Shown here piece after piece: positions 40,532 through 50,108 of a stretch of 64,000 bases of DNA (positions are counted from its first letter, which is position 1; each line of letters opens with the position of its first letter). Location: positions 62,001 through 126,000 of the forward strand of contig NZ_BAYA01000003.1 of the NCBI RefSeq assembly GCF_000685015.1, given 5' to 3'. The notes under the pieces are model-generated. The model made no database searches and was not told the origin of the DNA. It saw only the letters and a list, made by a program, of their open reading frames with translations. Position numbers and translations under genes: made by a program. Source of the DNA: Paraburkholderia bannensis NBRC 103871 (GTDB lineage Bacteria > Pseudomonadota > Gammaproteobacteria > Burkholderiales > Burkholderiaceae).

Positions 40532-42169
40532 TCACATCGTTTTCAATAGAGAACGCTTGAGCTTGCCAGTCTCCGTGCGCGGCAGGGCGTCGATAAACGC
40601 AACCAGCCGCGGGTATTTGTACGCGGCCACCGCGCTCTTCACGAAGTTCTGCAAGTCCGCGACCATCGCCTCGTCGCCCTTGAAACCGGGCCGAAGCACG
40701 ACGAAAGCCTTGACCACCTGTCCGCGCACGTCGTCGGGCACGCCCGTCACGCCGCATTCGGCGACGGCAGGATGCTGCATCAGCACGGTCTCCACCTCCG
40801 GCCCGGCGATGTTGTAGCCGGAGGAGACGATCATGTCGTCGGCGCGCGCCTGGTAGAAAACGTAGCCATCGGCGTCGATCGACACCGCGTCGCCAGGCAG
40901 ATTCCAGCCCTCGCGCACGAACTTCAGTTGGCGCTCGTCGGCCAGATAGCGGCAGCCGGTCGGGCCGCGCACCGCCAGGTTGCCGGTCACGCCCGGAGGC
41001 ACCGGCTGCAGCTCGTCGTCGAGCGCCTGCACGACATAGCCCGGCACCGCACGCCCGATCGAGCCGGGCCGCACTTCGCCGCCCGCCGACGATACGAAAA
41101 TGTGGATCATCTCCGTGCCGCCGATACCGTCGATCATTTCAATGCCGGTCGCCGCGCGCCACAGGTCGCGCGTGCCTTGCGGCAAGGCTTCGCCCGCCGA
41201 CACGGTCTTGCGCAGGCTGCCGATATCGGCGTCCTGCACGAGGGGAGCCATTTGCCGATAGAAAGTGGGCGCGGTAAATACGACGCTCGCGCGAAAGCGC
41301 TCGATGGTTTGCAGCAACAGCGCAGGCGTGAGTTTTTCGATCAGCACGGTCGATGCGCCCACGCGTAGCGGAAAGCACAGCAGTCCGCCCAGCCCGAACG
41401 TAAAGGCCAGCGGCGGCGTGCCGCAAAACACGTCGTCTGCGGTGGGCTTGAGCACGTGGCGCGGAAACAGGTCGCACATCGCCATCACGTCGCGATGAAA
41501 GTGCATGCACCCTTTGGGCGTGCCCGTCGTGCCGCTGGTGAACGCGATCAGGCAGACATCGTCGGCGGCCGTATCGCTGGCGCGGAATTCAGCGGGTTTA
41601 TCGACGGCGAGGCTTTCAAGGCTCCGCGGCGCGTCGTCGTGGAAGTAGCAGACCTGCTTGAGATCCGCACAGAAAAATTCGTCGTCCGGGTTGGTGCAGC
41701 GCGCCAGCTCTTCCGTGAGCCGCACGTCGCACAGCGCCGCGCCCACTTGCGCTTTGTCGATGATCTGCTTGAGTTCCTTGGCGCGCAGCAGCGGCATTGT
41801 CGGCACGGCCACCAGTCCCGCTTTCAAGGTCGCCAGCAGCGCCACCGCCATTTGCAGCGTGTTCGGGCCGCGCAACAGCACGCGATTGCCGGGTTGCAGG
41901 CGCATATCCTCAAGCAGAACGTGCGCGCTGCGATCGACAAGCTCGCGCAACTGCGTATAGGTCGTGGCCTGAGGCTGGCCGTCCACGTCCGACCAGATGG
42001 CGGGGCGATCGCCATGTCCGCTCGCGATCGCATCGTCGAGCAATTTCGCCGCGCAGTTCAGGCGCGCCGGATAGGCCACGTCGGCATTGTCGAGCAGCAG
42101 TACGGGCCATTGCGACTCGGGCGGCAAGTGATCGCGTGCGAAAGTATCCACGTGAGCGGTCGGTTGCAT
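40532..42169 (-). CDS. abmG: Benzoate / 2-aminobenzoate-CoA ligase
   Basis: 545 residues of the acyl-CoA synthetase superfamily. ATP-binding loop FTSGTTGTPKGCMHFHRDVM (about 210-225), motif GIEMIDGIGGTEMIHIFVSS, hinge GWNLPGDAVSIDADGYVFYQ-ARADDMIVSSGYNIAGPEVE and the C-terminal catalytic Lys in PRTETGKLKRSLL. The motifs are those of the aromatic acid (benzoate, 2-aminobenzoate) ligases. It makes the CoA thioester of the substrate with ATP going to AMP. Last gene of the operon; the monooxygenase/reductase at its head points to 2-aminobenzoate (anthranilate) as substrate. Substrate choice is inferred from context. Confidence 0.85.
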   Translation of the reverse strand: MQPTAHVDTFARDHLPPESQWPVLLLDNADVAYPARLNCAAKLLDDAIASGHGDRPAIWSDVDGQPQATTYTQLRELVDRSAHVLLEDMRLQPGNRVLLRGPNTLQMAVALLATLKAGLVAVPTMPLLRAKELKQIIDKAQVGAALCDVRLTEELARCTNPDDEFFCADLKQVCYFHDDAPRSLESLAVDKPAEFRASDTAADDVCLIAFTSGTTGTPKGCMHFHRDVMAMCDLFPRHVLKPTADDVFCGTPPLAFTFGLGGLLCFPLRVGASTVLIEKLTPALLLQTIERFRASVVFTAPTFYRQMAPLVQDADIGSLRKTVSAGEALPQGTRDLWRAATGIEMIDGIGGTEMIHIFVSSAGGEVRPGSIGRAVPGYVVQALDDELQPVPPGVTGNLAVRGPTGCRYLADERQLKFVREGWNLPGDAVSIDADGYVFYQARADDMIVSSGYNIAGPEVETVLMQHPAVAECGVTGVPDDVRGQVVKAFVVLRPGFKGDEAMVADLQNFVKSAVAAYKYPRLVAFIDALPRTETGKLKRSLLKTM

Positions 42170-42258
42170 GGTGTCTCCGTCAGGCTTGTCGAACAGTTCT
42201 CTTGTGTAGTACTGCTGCGCTTTAGCGGGCTGAATAGGCCTTTGAGGCCGGTCTGCGC

Positions 42259-42675
42259 CTAGGAGGCGGAAAGGCCCGCGTCGTCTGGAATCACGGCGGT
42301 CGCCTCGATCTCCACTTTTGCTTCGTCCTCCACGAGCGCGACCACCTGGACGGCGCTCATGGCAATATCGTAGTCGCCGATCAGTTCACGAAACGCCGCG
42401 CCGATTTCCTTTAGCGATGCCAGGTATTCTTTCTTGTCGACGACGTACCAGGTCAGGCGCACGAGGTGTTCGGGCTTGCCGCCCGCCGCGTCGAGCACGG
42501 CGACAATGTTGCGCAGCGCCTGCACCGCCTGCGCGCCGAATTCGCGGCTCGTGAAGCGGGCGTTTTCGTCCCAGCCGATCTGGCCGGCGATGAAAACCTG
42601 TGTGCCCCGCGCGGCGACGCCATTGGCGTAACCGCGCGGCTTGACCCAACCCACTGGAAGAAGGGCTTGTTTCAT
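42259..42675 (-). CDS. RidA family enamine/imine deaminase
   Basis: 138 residues with RidA hallmarks: NGVAARGTQVFIAGQIGWDE, QAVQALRNIVAVLDAAGGKP, HLVRLTWYVVDKKEYLASLK, VVALVEDEAKVEIEATAVIP. The trimeric family hydrolyses reactive enamines and imines. The Arg in VRLTWYV matches the catalytic Arg position. In this operon the ring product of the monooxygenase/reductase is a cyclic enamine, so this protein may remove the amino group as ammonia; that is inference. 40 bases separate it from the dehydrogenase gene upstream. Confidence 0.8.
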   Translation of the reverse strand: MKQALLPVGWVKPRGYANGVAARGTQVFIAGQIGWDENARFTSREFGAQAVQALRNIVAVLDAAGGKPEHLVRLTWYVVDKKEYLASLKEIGAAFRELIGDYDIAMSAVQVVALVEDEAKVEIEATAVIPDDAGLSAS

Positions 42676-42715
42676 AGAGGTTCCGCCTTTGTCGATTAAA
42701 GCCGCGTCGGCAGCG

Positions 42716-43915
42716 TCAGGCCGCGCCTTGAGACGCGTGATAGTCCTTCAACAGGTCGCGCCCGACAATCAGTTGCTGCACTTCGGTCGCGCCTTCGTAA
42801 ATGCGCAGCGAACGGATCTCGCGATAAAGCGACTCGACCACCTGGCCGCTTTGCACGCCCATGCCGCCCCAGAGCTGCACGGCAGCGTCGATCACCTGTT
42901 GCGCGCCTTCGCTCGCGTGCCACTTCGCCATGGCCGCTTCGCGCGTCACGCTCACGCCCTGGTCGCGCAGCCACGCGGCGCGGTAGACGAGCAGGGCGCT
43001 GCTGTCGATGGTGAGCGCCATCTGCGCGAGCTTCGCCTGCGTCAGCTGAAAGTCGCCGAGCGTCTGGTTGAACATCTTGCGCGACGCCGCGCGGGCAAGC
43101 CCTTCGGCCATCGCGCGGCGCGCGAATCCCAGCGACGCCGCCGCCACCGATGTACGAAAAATATCGAGCGTGCGCATGGCGATCTTGAAGCCTTCCCCCG
43201 CAGAGCCCAGCAATTGCTGTTTGCTGACACGCGCGTTGGTGAAGCGCAAGCGAGCGAGCGGATGCGGCGCAATCACGTCGATGCGCTCGGCGATTTCCAG
43301 TCCGGGCGTATCCGCATCGACGATGAATGCGCTGATGCCGCGCGCGCCCGGAGCTTCGCCAGTGCGGGCGAACACCACGTAGAAGTCAGCGATGCCGCCA
43401 TTCGAGATCCACGTTTTCTCGCCGTCCAGCACGTAATGGTCGCCGTCCTCGCGCGCCGCGAGCGCCATCGCGGCCACATCCGAGCCCGCGTTTGGCTCGG
43501 AAAGCGCGAAGGCGGCAATCGCTTCGCCTCTCGCGACGCGCGGGAGGTAGTGCGCTTTCTGCGCGTCGTTGCCCGCAAGCGAGATCGCCCCCGATCCGAG
43601 CCCCTGCATCGCCAGCGCGAAATCGGCCAGACCGGAATGCTTCGCCAGCGTTTCGCGCAGCAGGCACACGGCGCGCGTATCGATGGTGTCGCCGTGGCCG
43701 CCGTAAGCCGTGCCGCCCACGCCGTAACGCAGCCAGCCCGCAGCACCCAGCTTGCGCACCAGTGCGCGGCAGGTGTCGTCGACATCGTCATGCGCCACGT
43801 GTGCGAGATGTTCGCGCGCCCACGCTTCTACGTCCGTGGCGAGCGCGCGGTGACGCTCCTCGAAAAACGGCCACGCCAGCGCGCCATGCAGGTCTTGTTC
43901 ATCCGATGGATTCAC
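42716..43915 (-). CDS. Acyl-CoA dehydrogenase
   Basis: 399 residues from GTG 43915, four bases after the previous stop and with GGGGA upstream; the frame is open beyond it into the preceding gene. Motifs: [45 protein letters not shown]-type region and the C-terminal [20 protein letters not shown], where the Glu of YEGATE is close to the usual base. It oxidises an acyl-CoA ring intermediate with FAD. A full family length of about 400. Confidence 0.85.
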   Translation of the reverse strand: MNPSDEQDLHGALAWPFFEERHRALATDVEAWAREHLAHVAHDDVDDTCRALVRKLGAAGWLRYGVGGTAYGGHGDTIDTRAVCLLRETLAKHSGLADFALAMQGLGSGAISLAGNDAQKAHYLPRVARGEAIAAFALSEPNAGSDVAAMALAAREDGDHYVLDGEKTWISNGGIADFYVVFARTGEAPGARGISAFIVDADTPGLEIAERIDVIAPHPLARLRFTNARVSKQQLLGSAGEGFKIAMRTLDIFRTSVAAASLGFARRAMAEGLARAASRKMFNQTLGDFQLTQAKLAQMALTIDSSALLVYRAAWLRDQGVSVTREAAMAKWHASEGAQQVIDAAVQLWGGMGVQSGQVVESLYREIRSLRIYEGATEVQQLIVGRDLLKDYHASQGAA

Positions 43916-43919
43916 GTGC

Positions 43920-44777
43920 TCAATCCCCTTTGAAAACCGGACGCGATTTCGCCGCAAAAGCCTCATATGCGCGGCCAAAATCGCGCGTTGCCATGCAGAT
44001 CGCCTGCGCCTGCGCTTCGGATTCGATCGCTTCGTCGATGCTCATCGTCCATTCCTGATGTAGCATCGTCTTGGTGATGCCATGCGCGAAAGTCGGCCCC
44101 GATGCGAGATCGGCGGCGAGTTTCTGCGCGTCGGCCAGCAGCGCATGGGGCTCGCACAGACGGTTATAGAAACCCCACGCATGGCCTTCCTCGCCGCTCG
44201 CGGAACGCCCCGTATAGAGCAGTTCGGCCGCGCGGCCCTGGCCGATGATGCGCGGCAGGATCGCGCACGCGCCCATGTCGCAGCCTGCGAGCCCCACGCG
44301 CGTGAACAGGAACGCGAGCTTGCTGCGTGCCGTGGCGTAGCGCATGTCGGAGGCCATCGCGAGAATCGCCCCGGCGCCCGCGCACACGCCGTCCACGGCG
44401 GCGATGACCGGCTGCGGGCAATGGCGCATCGCTTTCACGAGATCGCCGGTCATGCGCGTGAACATCAACAGTTCGGGCATCGGCAGGTCGACCAATGGGC
44501 CGATGATGTCGTGCACATCGCCGCCCGAGCAGAAGTTCTCGCCCGCGCCGTGCAGCACGACCGCTTTTACGTCGGTCGCGTAGGCGAGCTGGCGAAACAG
44601 GTCGCGCAGCTCCGCATACGATTCGAACGTCAGCGGGTTCTTGCGCTCGGGACGATTGAGCGTGATCGTCGCGACGCGCGCTTCGACCGACCAGCCGAAA
44701 TGCGTCGCCTCATAACCGGCGAGCGTCGTGCGGTTGCCCGCAAAAAGCGCTTGCGCACCGGAGCGTTCTGTCGTCAA
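43920..44777 (-). CDS. Enoyl-CoA hydratase/isomerase family protein
   Basis: 285 residues from TTG 44777, with AAGGAG 7 bases upstream; longer starts would run across the MarR gene. Crotonase motifs: [39 protein letters not shown] (oxyanion hole), [20 protein letters not shown]. The catalytic Glu position for hydration reads [14 protein letters not shown] (Cys/Asp in place of the usual Glu pattern), so it may open or hydrate a ring substrate in a different way. Beta-oxidation step of the operon. Confidence 0.8.
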   Translation of the reverse strand: MTTERSGAQALFAGNRTTLAGYEATHFGWSVEARVATITLNRPERKNPLTFESYAELRDLFRQLAYATDVKAVVLHGAGENFCSGGDVHDIIGPLVDLPMPELLMFTRMTGDLVKAMRHCPQPVIAAVDGVCAGAGAILAMASDMRYATARSKLAFLFTRVGLAGCDMGACAILPRIIGQGRAAELLYTGRSASGEEGHAWGFYNRLCEPHALLADAQKLAADLASGPTFAHGITKTMLHQEWTMSIDEAIESEAQAQAICMATRDFGRAYEAFAAKSRPVFKGD

Positions 44778-44815
44778 GATGGGTCTCCTTCCTCGTGTTC
44801 CTGTCTGCGCGGCGC

Positions 44816-45367
44816 TCAGTCTTCGAGGCTGTTGCGCAAATGCTGTTTGAGCTTGCCGAGCCGGTCGTGCATCTTCGCTTTCTCGTCGAGCGAGAGGCCG
44901 CCGAACATCTCCACGACCCATTGCTCGTGCGCCGCCGCCATTTTGTCGAATGCGGCGCGTCCTTCTGGCGTGAGACGCACGGCAGTCGAGCGGCGATCCT
45001 CCGGCGCGGTGTCGCGCACGACGAGGCCTTCTTTTTCGAGCTGGTCGGTAATGCCCGTGACGTTGCCGCCCGTCACCATCAAGCGGCGCGACAGCTCAGT
45101 CATACGGAGTCCTTCCGGATGGCGTTCGAGCTGGGCCATCAAATCGAAGCGCGGCAACGTCGTGTCGAATTCCGTGCGCAAGCGGCGGCGCAATTCGGTC
45201 TGCACGAGATTGGTCGTGGTGAGCAGGCGCAGCCACAGGCGCAGCCCCATATGGCTATCGGCGCCGGTGCTCATTTCCATGTCGACCACGTTTTCCGCGG
45301 GTTTTTCGACGCCCTTGCGCGTCACTTTAGCGGCCGCATGTTTGCGGGAGGGCAGGGGCGAGGTCAT
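44816..45367 (-). CDS. MarR family transcription regulator
   Basis: 183 residues from ATG 45367 in an ATGA overlap with the SDR stop. After a basic N-terminal extension of about 45 residues comes the winged helix-turn-helix: [60 protein letters not shown] and [12 protein letters not shown]. MarR repressors usually respond to an aromatic acid or its CoA ester. A GTAAATTAC palindrome next to the operon promoter (48563-48573) is a candidate site. Confidence 0.85.
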   Translation of the reverse strand: MTSPLPSRKHAAAKVTRKGVEKPAENVVDMEMSTGADSHMGLRLWLRLLTTTNLVQTELRRRLRTEFDTTLPRFDLMAQLERHPEGLRMTELSRRLMVTGGNVTGITDQLEKEGLVVRDTAPEDRRSTAVRLTPEGRAAFDKMAAAHEQWVVEMFGGLSLDEKAKMHDRLGKLKQHLRNSLED

Positions 45368-46143
45368 GTGATTTCTCCACCGGAAACGGATATCGATTGC
45401 CCGGTGATCGCGGACGATCCAGGCGCGCAGAGCCACAGCACCGCGTTGGCGACTTCGTCGGGCTGCACGAAGCGCTGCTGCGGATTGTGGCGCACGAGGA
45501 TGCTACGCGCCTCGGCCTCGCTGCGCGAGGTCTTGCGGGTGATCTGATCGAGCGAAGCCTGCAACAATTCCGTTTCCGTGTAGCCAGGACACACGGCGTT
45601 GACGGTGACGCCCTGCGTCGCCACTTCGAGCGCAAGCGCGCGCGTCATGCCGATCACCCCGTGTTTCGAGGCGCAATAGGCCGCCACATAGGGATAGCCG
45701 ACCTGACCCGCCGTGCTCGCCACGTTCACGATGCGCCCGCTTTTCTTCGCGAGCATCGCGGGCAGCACGGCGCGCGTGCAGAGAAAAGCGCCGGTGAGAT
45801 TGACGTCGAGCATGCGTTTCCACAGCGCGAGATCGGTCTGCACGAACGGTGCGGCCGTGGCCTGGCCCGCGTTGTTGACCAGAATGTCGATGTCGCCCAG
45901 ACCCTCGACAGCGTGGGCGAAGGCGGCGGCTACGGCGTTCTCGTCGGCAACGTCGACGCTCACGCAGGCGACCTTGTCGCCGCCTCCCAGTGCGTCGCGC
46001 TGCGTCTCCAGCTTCGCCGCATCACGGCCCATCAGCGTGACGCGCGCGCCCGCGCGCAGCAGCATGGCCGCGGTCGCCGCGCCGATTCCGCTGCCGCCGC
46101 CGGTCACGACGGCGTGGTGTTCAGCCAGCATCAGTTCGCTCAT
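45364..46143 (-). CDS. SDR family 3-hydroxyacyl-CoA dehydrogenase-like
   Basis: 259 residues from ATG 46143; a TTG at 46149 is an alternative that overlaps the previous stop. Rossmann motif VVTGGGSGIGAATAAML, NNAG in DILVNNAGQATAAP, Ser in GRIVNVASTAGQ and the Tyr-Lys pair in YVAAYCASKHG. The C-terminal PGYTETELLQASLDQ fits the classical SDR class. It likely oxidises the hydroxyacyl-CoA ring intermediate with NAD. Confidence 0.85.
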   Translation of the reverse strand: MSELMLAEHHAVVTGGGSGIGAATAAMLLRAGARVTLMGRDAAKLETQRDALGGGDKVACVSVDVADENAVAAAFAHAVEGLGDIDILVNNAGQATAAPFVQTDLALWKRMLDVNLTGAFLCTRAVLPAMLAKKSGRIVNVASTAGQVGYPYVAAYCASKHGVIGMTRALALEVATQGVTVNAVCPGYTETELLQASLDQITRKTSRSEAEARSILVRHNPQQRFVQPDEVANAVLWLCAPGSSAITGQSISVSGGEIT

Positions 46144-46145
46144 GG

Positions 46146-48506
46146 TCAAACGGTTCCTTCCGCGCGCTGTGCGCGTTCAAGCGGCGAGAGGCCCGCCGCT
46201 GCCGCAGCAGCGGCGCGTTCACGCTCGATATTGCGTTCGAGCTGCGTCTTCGCCGCGGTGTATTGAGGCGGCCACATCACGTCGAAATAACCTATTTTTG
46301 CGGCTTCGTTGAGCGTCCAGGCCGGATTCGCCAGATGCGGGCGCGCCACGGCGCACAGGTCTGCGCGGCCCGCCGCGATAATGCCGTTGACATGATCGGC
46401 CTCGGAAATCGCGCCGACTGCAATCGTGGCGATACCCGCCTCGTTACGGATGCGGTCGGCAAAAGGCGTCTGGAACATGCGGCCAAACACGGGTTTTTCG
46501 TCCTTGCTGACCTGCCCCGACGAGACGTCGATCATGTCCGCCCCGGCCGCCTTGAATGCGCGTGCGATCTCTACCGCGTCGTCGGGCGTGACGCCGCCTT
46601 CGACCCAATCGTGCGCGGAAATACGCACGGAAATTGGCTTGTCTTCAGGCCACACCGCACGCATCGCCTTGAACACCTGCAGCGGATAACGCAGCCGGTT
46701 TTCGAGCGAGCCGCCATATTCGTCGCTGCGCTGGTTCGTGAGCGGCGAAAGAAAACTCGACAGAAAATAGCCGTGCGCGCAATGCAGTTCGAGCCAGTCG
46801 AAACCGGCCTCGGCGGCCATTTGGGTCGAGCGCACGAATTGCGCTTCGATTTCACGCAGTTCGCTAGCGCTGGCTTCATGCGACCACTGGCTCACGCCAC
46901 GCAGATACTGCTGGGGAGAAGCGGACACGAGCGGCCAGTTGCCGTCGTCGAGTGGCTGGTCGATGCCTTCCCAGGCCGCGCGCGTCGAACCCTTCGCCCC
47001 GGAGTGCCCCAACTGAATCCCGATCTTCGCGTCCGACTGCGCATGCACGAAATCGACGATGCGCTTCCACGCATTCAAATGCTCGGCCGTGTACATGCCG
47101 GGGCAGGCGGGCGTGATGCGCGCCTCGGGCGACACGCAGGTCATCTCGGTCATGACAAGGCCTGCGCCGCCCATCGCGCGCGCGCCCAGATGCATCAGGT
47201 GATAGTCGCCCGCGACGCCCTCATGCGCGGAATATTGCGCCATCGGCGAAACGACCACGCGGTTCTTGAGCGTGACGCCGCGCAGCGTGTAAGGCGTGAA
47301 CATCGGCGGTATGGCGCGTGCGCCAGCGCCCGCGCGCTGCGCAAGCCACGCTTCAAAGCCTCCCAGATACTGGGCGTCACGCTCACGCAGGTTCTCGTGC
47401 GAGATGCGCTGTGAACGCGTGAGCAGCGAATACGCAAACTGCTCCGGCTCGAACTTCGCATAACGATCGACGTGCTCGAACCATTCCGTCGAATTGCGCG
47501 CGGCGTTCTGGATGCGCAGCACATCGACGCTGCGCACGCTCGTGTAGTGATGCAGCGCGGCGCGCAGGTCGCCGGGATGCGTGTCCATGCTGTTGGCCAG
47601 TTCGATGGCGTCTTCAAGCGCGAGCTTGGTGCCCGAGCCAATCGAAAAATGCGCCGTATGCGCCGCATCGCCCATCAGCACGACGGGAACGGATTGGCCG
47701 TCGGCGGTCGTCTTCCAATGCACCCATTCGCGATTGACAACACGCGGAAAGCGGATCCATTGCGACGAGCCGCGCAGATGCGAAGCATTCGAGCGCAGCG
47801 CGTGGCCGTCCAGATAGCGCGCGAACAGCTTTTCGCAGAAGGCGATGCTGTCTTCCTTGCTCATGTCCTCAAGGCCCGCGGCGCGCCAGACATGCTCCGG
47901 CGCTTCGACAATGAACGTGGAGGTGTTGTCGTCGAAGCGATAGGCGTGCGCCTGGAACCACCCGAATTCGGTTTCTTCGAATGCAAACGTAAAGGCGTCG
48001 AACAGCTTCGAGGTGCCCAGCCACACAAAGCGGCAATCGCGCATGTCGATATCGGGCTGATAGGTGTGGGCGTATTTCTGGCGCGTGGCGCTATTGAGGC
48101 CGTCGCTGGCGATGATGAGATCGGCGTTCTGGATGTCGTCGTCGCTGATCTGCGATTCGAATACGAGTTTCACGCCCAGTTGCTCGCAGCGCGCCTGCAG
48201 GATGTTGAGCAGCCGCTTGCGCCCGATGCCGCAAAAACCGTGGCCCGACGAGCGCACGGAATGACCGCGAAAATGAATTTCGATGTCGTCCCAGTGATTG
48301 AATGCGTCGAGGATCTCGGCGGCGCTTTCCGGGTCGGCTGCGCGCAGGTTGCCGAGTGTCTGATCCGAGAACACCACGCCCCAGCCGAATGTGTCGTAAG
48401 GACGGTTCCGCTCGACGATGGTGATGTCGTAGCCGGGGTGACGCCGCTTCATCAACAGGCCGAAGTACAGTCCGGCCGGCCCGCCACCGATACAAACGAT
48501 ACGCAT
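46146..48506 (-). CDS. abmA: Bifunctional 2-aminobenzoyl-CoA (or salicylyl-CoA) monooxygenase/reductase
   Basis: 786 residues from ATG 48506, with GAGGA 7 bases upstream. N-terminal half: FAD monooxygenase with [40 protein letters not shown] and [21 protein letters not shown]-terminal half from about residue 405: old yellow enzyme-type reductase with [60 protein letters not shown]. This two-domain layout is that of 2-aminobenzoyl-CoA monooxygenase/reductase, which hydroxylates and reduces the ring without opening it; the same layout is also annotated as salicylyl-CoA 5-hydroxylase. First gene of the operon. Confidence 0.9.
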   Translation of the reverse strand: MRIVCIGGGPAGLYFGLLMKRRHPGYDITIVERNRPYDTFGWGVVFSDQTLGNLRAADPESAAEILDAFNHWDDIEIHFRGHSVRSSGHGFCGIGRKRLLNILQARCEQLGVKLVFESQISDDDIQNADLIIASDGLNSATRQKYAHTYQPDIDMRDCRFVWLGTSKLFDAFTFAFEETEFGWFQAHAYRFDDNTSTFIVEAPEHVWRAAGLEDMSKEDSIAFCEKLFARYLDGHALRSNASHLRGSSQWIRFPRVVNREWVHWKTTADGQSVPVVLMGDAAHTAHFSIGSGTKLALEDAIELANSMDTHPGDLRAALHHYTSVRSVDVLRIQNAARNSTEWFEHVDRYAKFEPEQFAYSLLTRSQRISHENLRERDAQYLGGFEAWLAQRAGAGARAIPPMFTPYTLRGVTLKNRVVVSPMAQYSAHEGVAGDYHLMHLGARAMGGAGLVMTEMTCVSPEARITPACPGMYTAEHLNAWKRIVDFVHAQSDAKIGIQLGHSGAKGSTRAAWEGIDQPLDDGNWPLVSASPQQYLRGVSQWSHEASASELREIEAQFVRSTQMAAEAGFDWLELHCAHGYFLSSFLSPLTNQRSDEYGGSLENRLRYPLQVFKAMRAVWPEDKPISVRISAHDWVEGGVTPDDAVEIARAFKAAGADMIDVSSGQVSKDEKPVFGRMFQTPFADRIRNEAGIATIAVGAISEADHVNGIIAAGRADLCAVARPHLANPAWTLNEAAKIGYFDVMWPPQYTAAKTQLERNIERERAAAAAAAGLSPLERAQRAEGTV

Positions 48507-48535
48507 GCTCGCTTCCTCGCTCAATCTGTGAGGTC

Positions 48536-48564
48536 AGAGTAGGCGCGAATACTTTAGGTGTCAA
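48536..48564 (-). promoter_or_regulatory. Near-consensus sigma-70 promoter of the abm operon
   Basis: On the minus strand TTGACA (48564-48559), a 17-base spacer and TACTCT (48541-48536). The likely start of transcription is about 48529, some 23 bases before the abmA ATG. Just upstream is GTAAATTAC (palindrome), a possible MarR site. Confidence 0.75.
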
Positions 48565-48685
48565 GTAATTTACCGGAAGCGCGGGTAAGCCCTGGCGGAT
48601 GGCGAAAGGACGGCCAAACTTACGGGTGTCTTGCACTTTGGGCAGAAACTGCAGTCGCTCAGACGAATATGCGATGCTGCCATTC

Positions 48686-48769
48686 GTTGTCGACGAAGTT
48701 ACCGACGAAGTTACCGACGAAGTTACCGACGAAGTTGTCGACGAAGTTGCCAACGATGTTGTCGAGGAT
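48686..48769. repeat. 12-bp minisatellite, seven units
   Basis: Units start at 48686, 48698, 48710, 48722, 48734, 48746 and 48758. Three are exactly GTTACCGACGAA; the outer ones differ at two to four places (GTTGTCGACGAA, GTTGCCAACGAT, GTTGTCGAGGAT). Two contain TCGACGAA with a SalI-like GTCGAC core. Confidence 0.9.
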
Positions 48770-49013
48770 TGTGTCGACACGAGTGGACTAAAGCTGGCAT
48801 TGAATTCGCATACGCAAGCGGGCGCGAAATTAGCAGTGCGCCCTGTTGCACGGCTTTCAAATAGATTCCACGGCGCGCCGCTTCTTGTTTATCGATCAGC
48901 CATCCTTACGAATCAATTCGCGCGCGTCCCTCGCGCCGATGCATCGAGCAGTCGCAATCCGTTCTTTTTCGTCTCTCAACCGTACGATCCCAACCGAGCG
49001 GGAGCCTTCATTG

Positions 49014-50102
49014 ATGAGCCAGACAGCGCAGCGATCGATCGAAATAGACTTCTTTCGCGGCTTCGCGTTGATTGCGATTGCTCTCGACCATATTCCTTCC
49101 AGCGTCCTTTCGCATGGCATGCTGCACACTTTCGCGTATTGCGACTCGGCGGAGGTCTTTGTGTTCGTGAGCGGTTATGTGTCGGCGGCAAGCTGGCTCG
49201 CGATTGCTGCGCGCAAGGGCGTCGATGCTGCAAACTGGCGCTTTTTTCGACGCACGCGTGAAATCTATGCCGCGTATCTGTGCGCGGCGGTATTGATGCT
49301 GCTTTCTGGTGCGGCAGCCGTAGCGTTGCACGTGGATTCGCCGCTCGTGAGCGTGTCGGGCTTCACGCGTTTTGCCGCGCATCCTTTTGCGATGCTCGGC
49401 AATATCGCGATCTTTCGCGATCAGCCCTATCTGGCAGGCGTATTGCCGCTCTATGTCGTGCTCGTGCTCGCGTTGCCCGTAGTGATGCCGCTTGCGCGGC
49501 GCGCGCCCGAGGCCACGTTGCTCGGCAGTTTTGCGCTCTGGTTCGCCAGTAGCTGGCTGTGCCGCTATCTGCCCTCGGTGCCCGGCTCGATCTGGCCGTT
49601 CAATCCGTTCGCGTGGCAGGCGATGTTCATGCTCGGCCTGCTGTGCAGGCTCTATCCGGTTTCGGATGCGTTCCAGGTGTCGCGCTTTGGACGCACGTTG
49701 ACGCTGCTCGCATGCATCCTGGTCGCGACGTTTGCGTTCGTGCGTCTTTTTGTCGAAGTCGATCCGCAGCCCGGCTACATGAAACAGAATCTCGCGAGCG
49801 TGCGCATCGTCAGCTTTGCGGCTGTCGCGTGGCTGGCGTTGCAGGCCACGCGGCTTGGCTGGGTCGGCTGGCTCGCGCAGCGTGTGCCGGGCATTGTCAC
49901 GGTGGGGCAGCAGGGCCTTATCTGCTTCGTGGGCGGCGCGCTGGCGTCGAATACGATCGATACGCTGTTGCGCGCGATGCATTCGAACACGCTGCTGCCA
50001 GGGCGCCTTGCGGGCGATGTGCTTGCAATCGCCGCGCTGGTGATGCTCGCAGGCGGCGCGCGCCGCTGGAAAGCGGTGCGGCCGCGCGTGGCGCTTACCT
50101 GA
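49014..50102 (+). CDS. OpgC-domain membrane acyltransferase
   Basis: 362 residues from ATG 49014; the frame is open upstream over the leader, but this ATG begins the conserved region (RSIEIDFFRGFALIAIALDH). About ten membrane helices. Family signature LRGxAL-type FRGFALIAIALDHIPSSVLS and AEVFVFVSGYVSAASWL, with a conserved Asp-His in LDH. OpgC proteins succinylate or otherwise modify osmoregulated periplasmic glucans. No opgGH genes are near, so the substrate is open. The minisatellite lies 245 bases upstream. Confidence 0.8.
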   Translation: MSQTAQRSIEIDFFRGFALIAIALDHIPSSVLSHGMLHTFAYCDSAEVFVFVSGYVSAASWLAIAARKGVDAANWRFFRRTREIYAAYLCAAVLMLLSGAAAVALHVDSPLVSVSGFTRFAAHPFAMLGNIAIFRDQPYLAGVLPLYVVLVLALPVVMPLARRAPEATLLGSFALWFASSWLCRYLPSVPGSIWPFNPFAWQAMFMLGLLCRLYPVSDAFQVSRFGRTLTLLACILVATFAFVRLFVEVDPQPGYMKQNLASVRIVSFAAVAWLALQATRLGWVGWLAQRVPGIVTVGQQGLICFVGGALASNTIDTLLRAMHSNTLLPGRLAGDVLAIAALVMLAGGARRWKAVRPRVALT

Positions 50103-50108
50103 AGTCTT

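Larger units (their letters stand above)
48507..49013. other. Divergent intergenic region with minisatellite
   Basis: 507 bases between abmA and the opgC-like gene. It holds the abm promoter (48536-48564), a seven-unit 12-bp repeat (48686-48769), and the leader of the opgC-like gene. The open frames crossing it (Asp-Glu-Val-Thr or Thr-Ser-Ser-Val repeats) follow from the repeat and do not look like genes. Confidence 0.6.

Noticed and set aside
48686..48769. Possible CRISPR array
   Set aside because: The 12-bp units are directly adjacent with no spacers.
48599..49261. Open frame with Asp-Glu-Val-Thr repeats across the minisatellite
   Set aside because: The repeat is a multiple of three, so all frames stay open; the frame runs into the opgC-like gene and has no conserved part.
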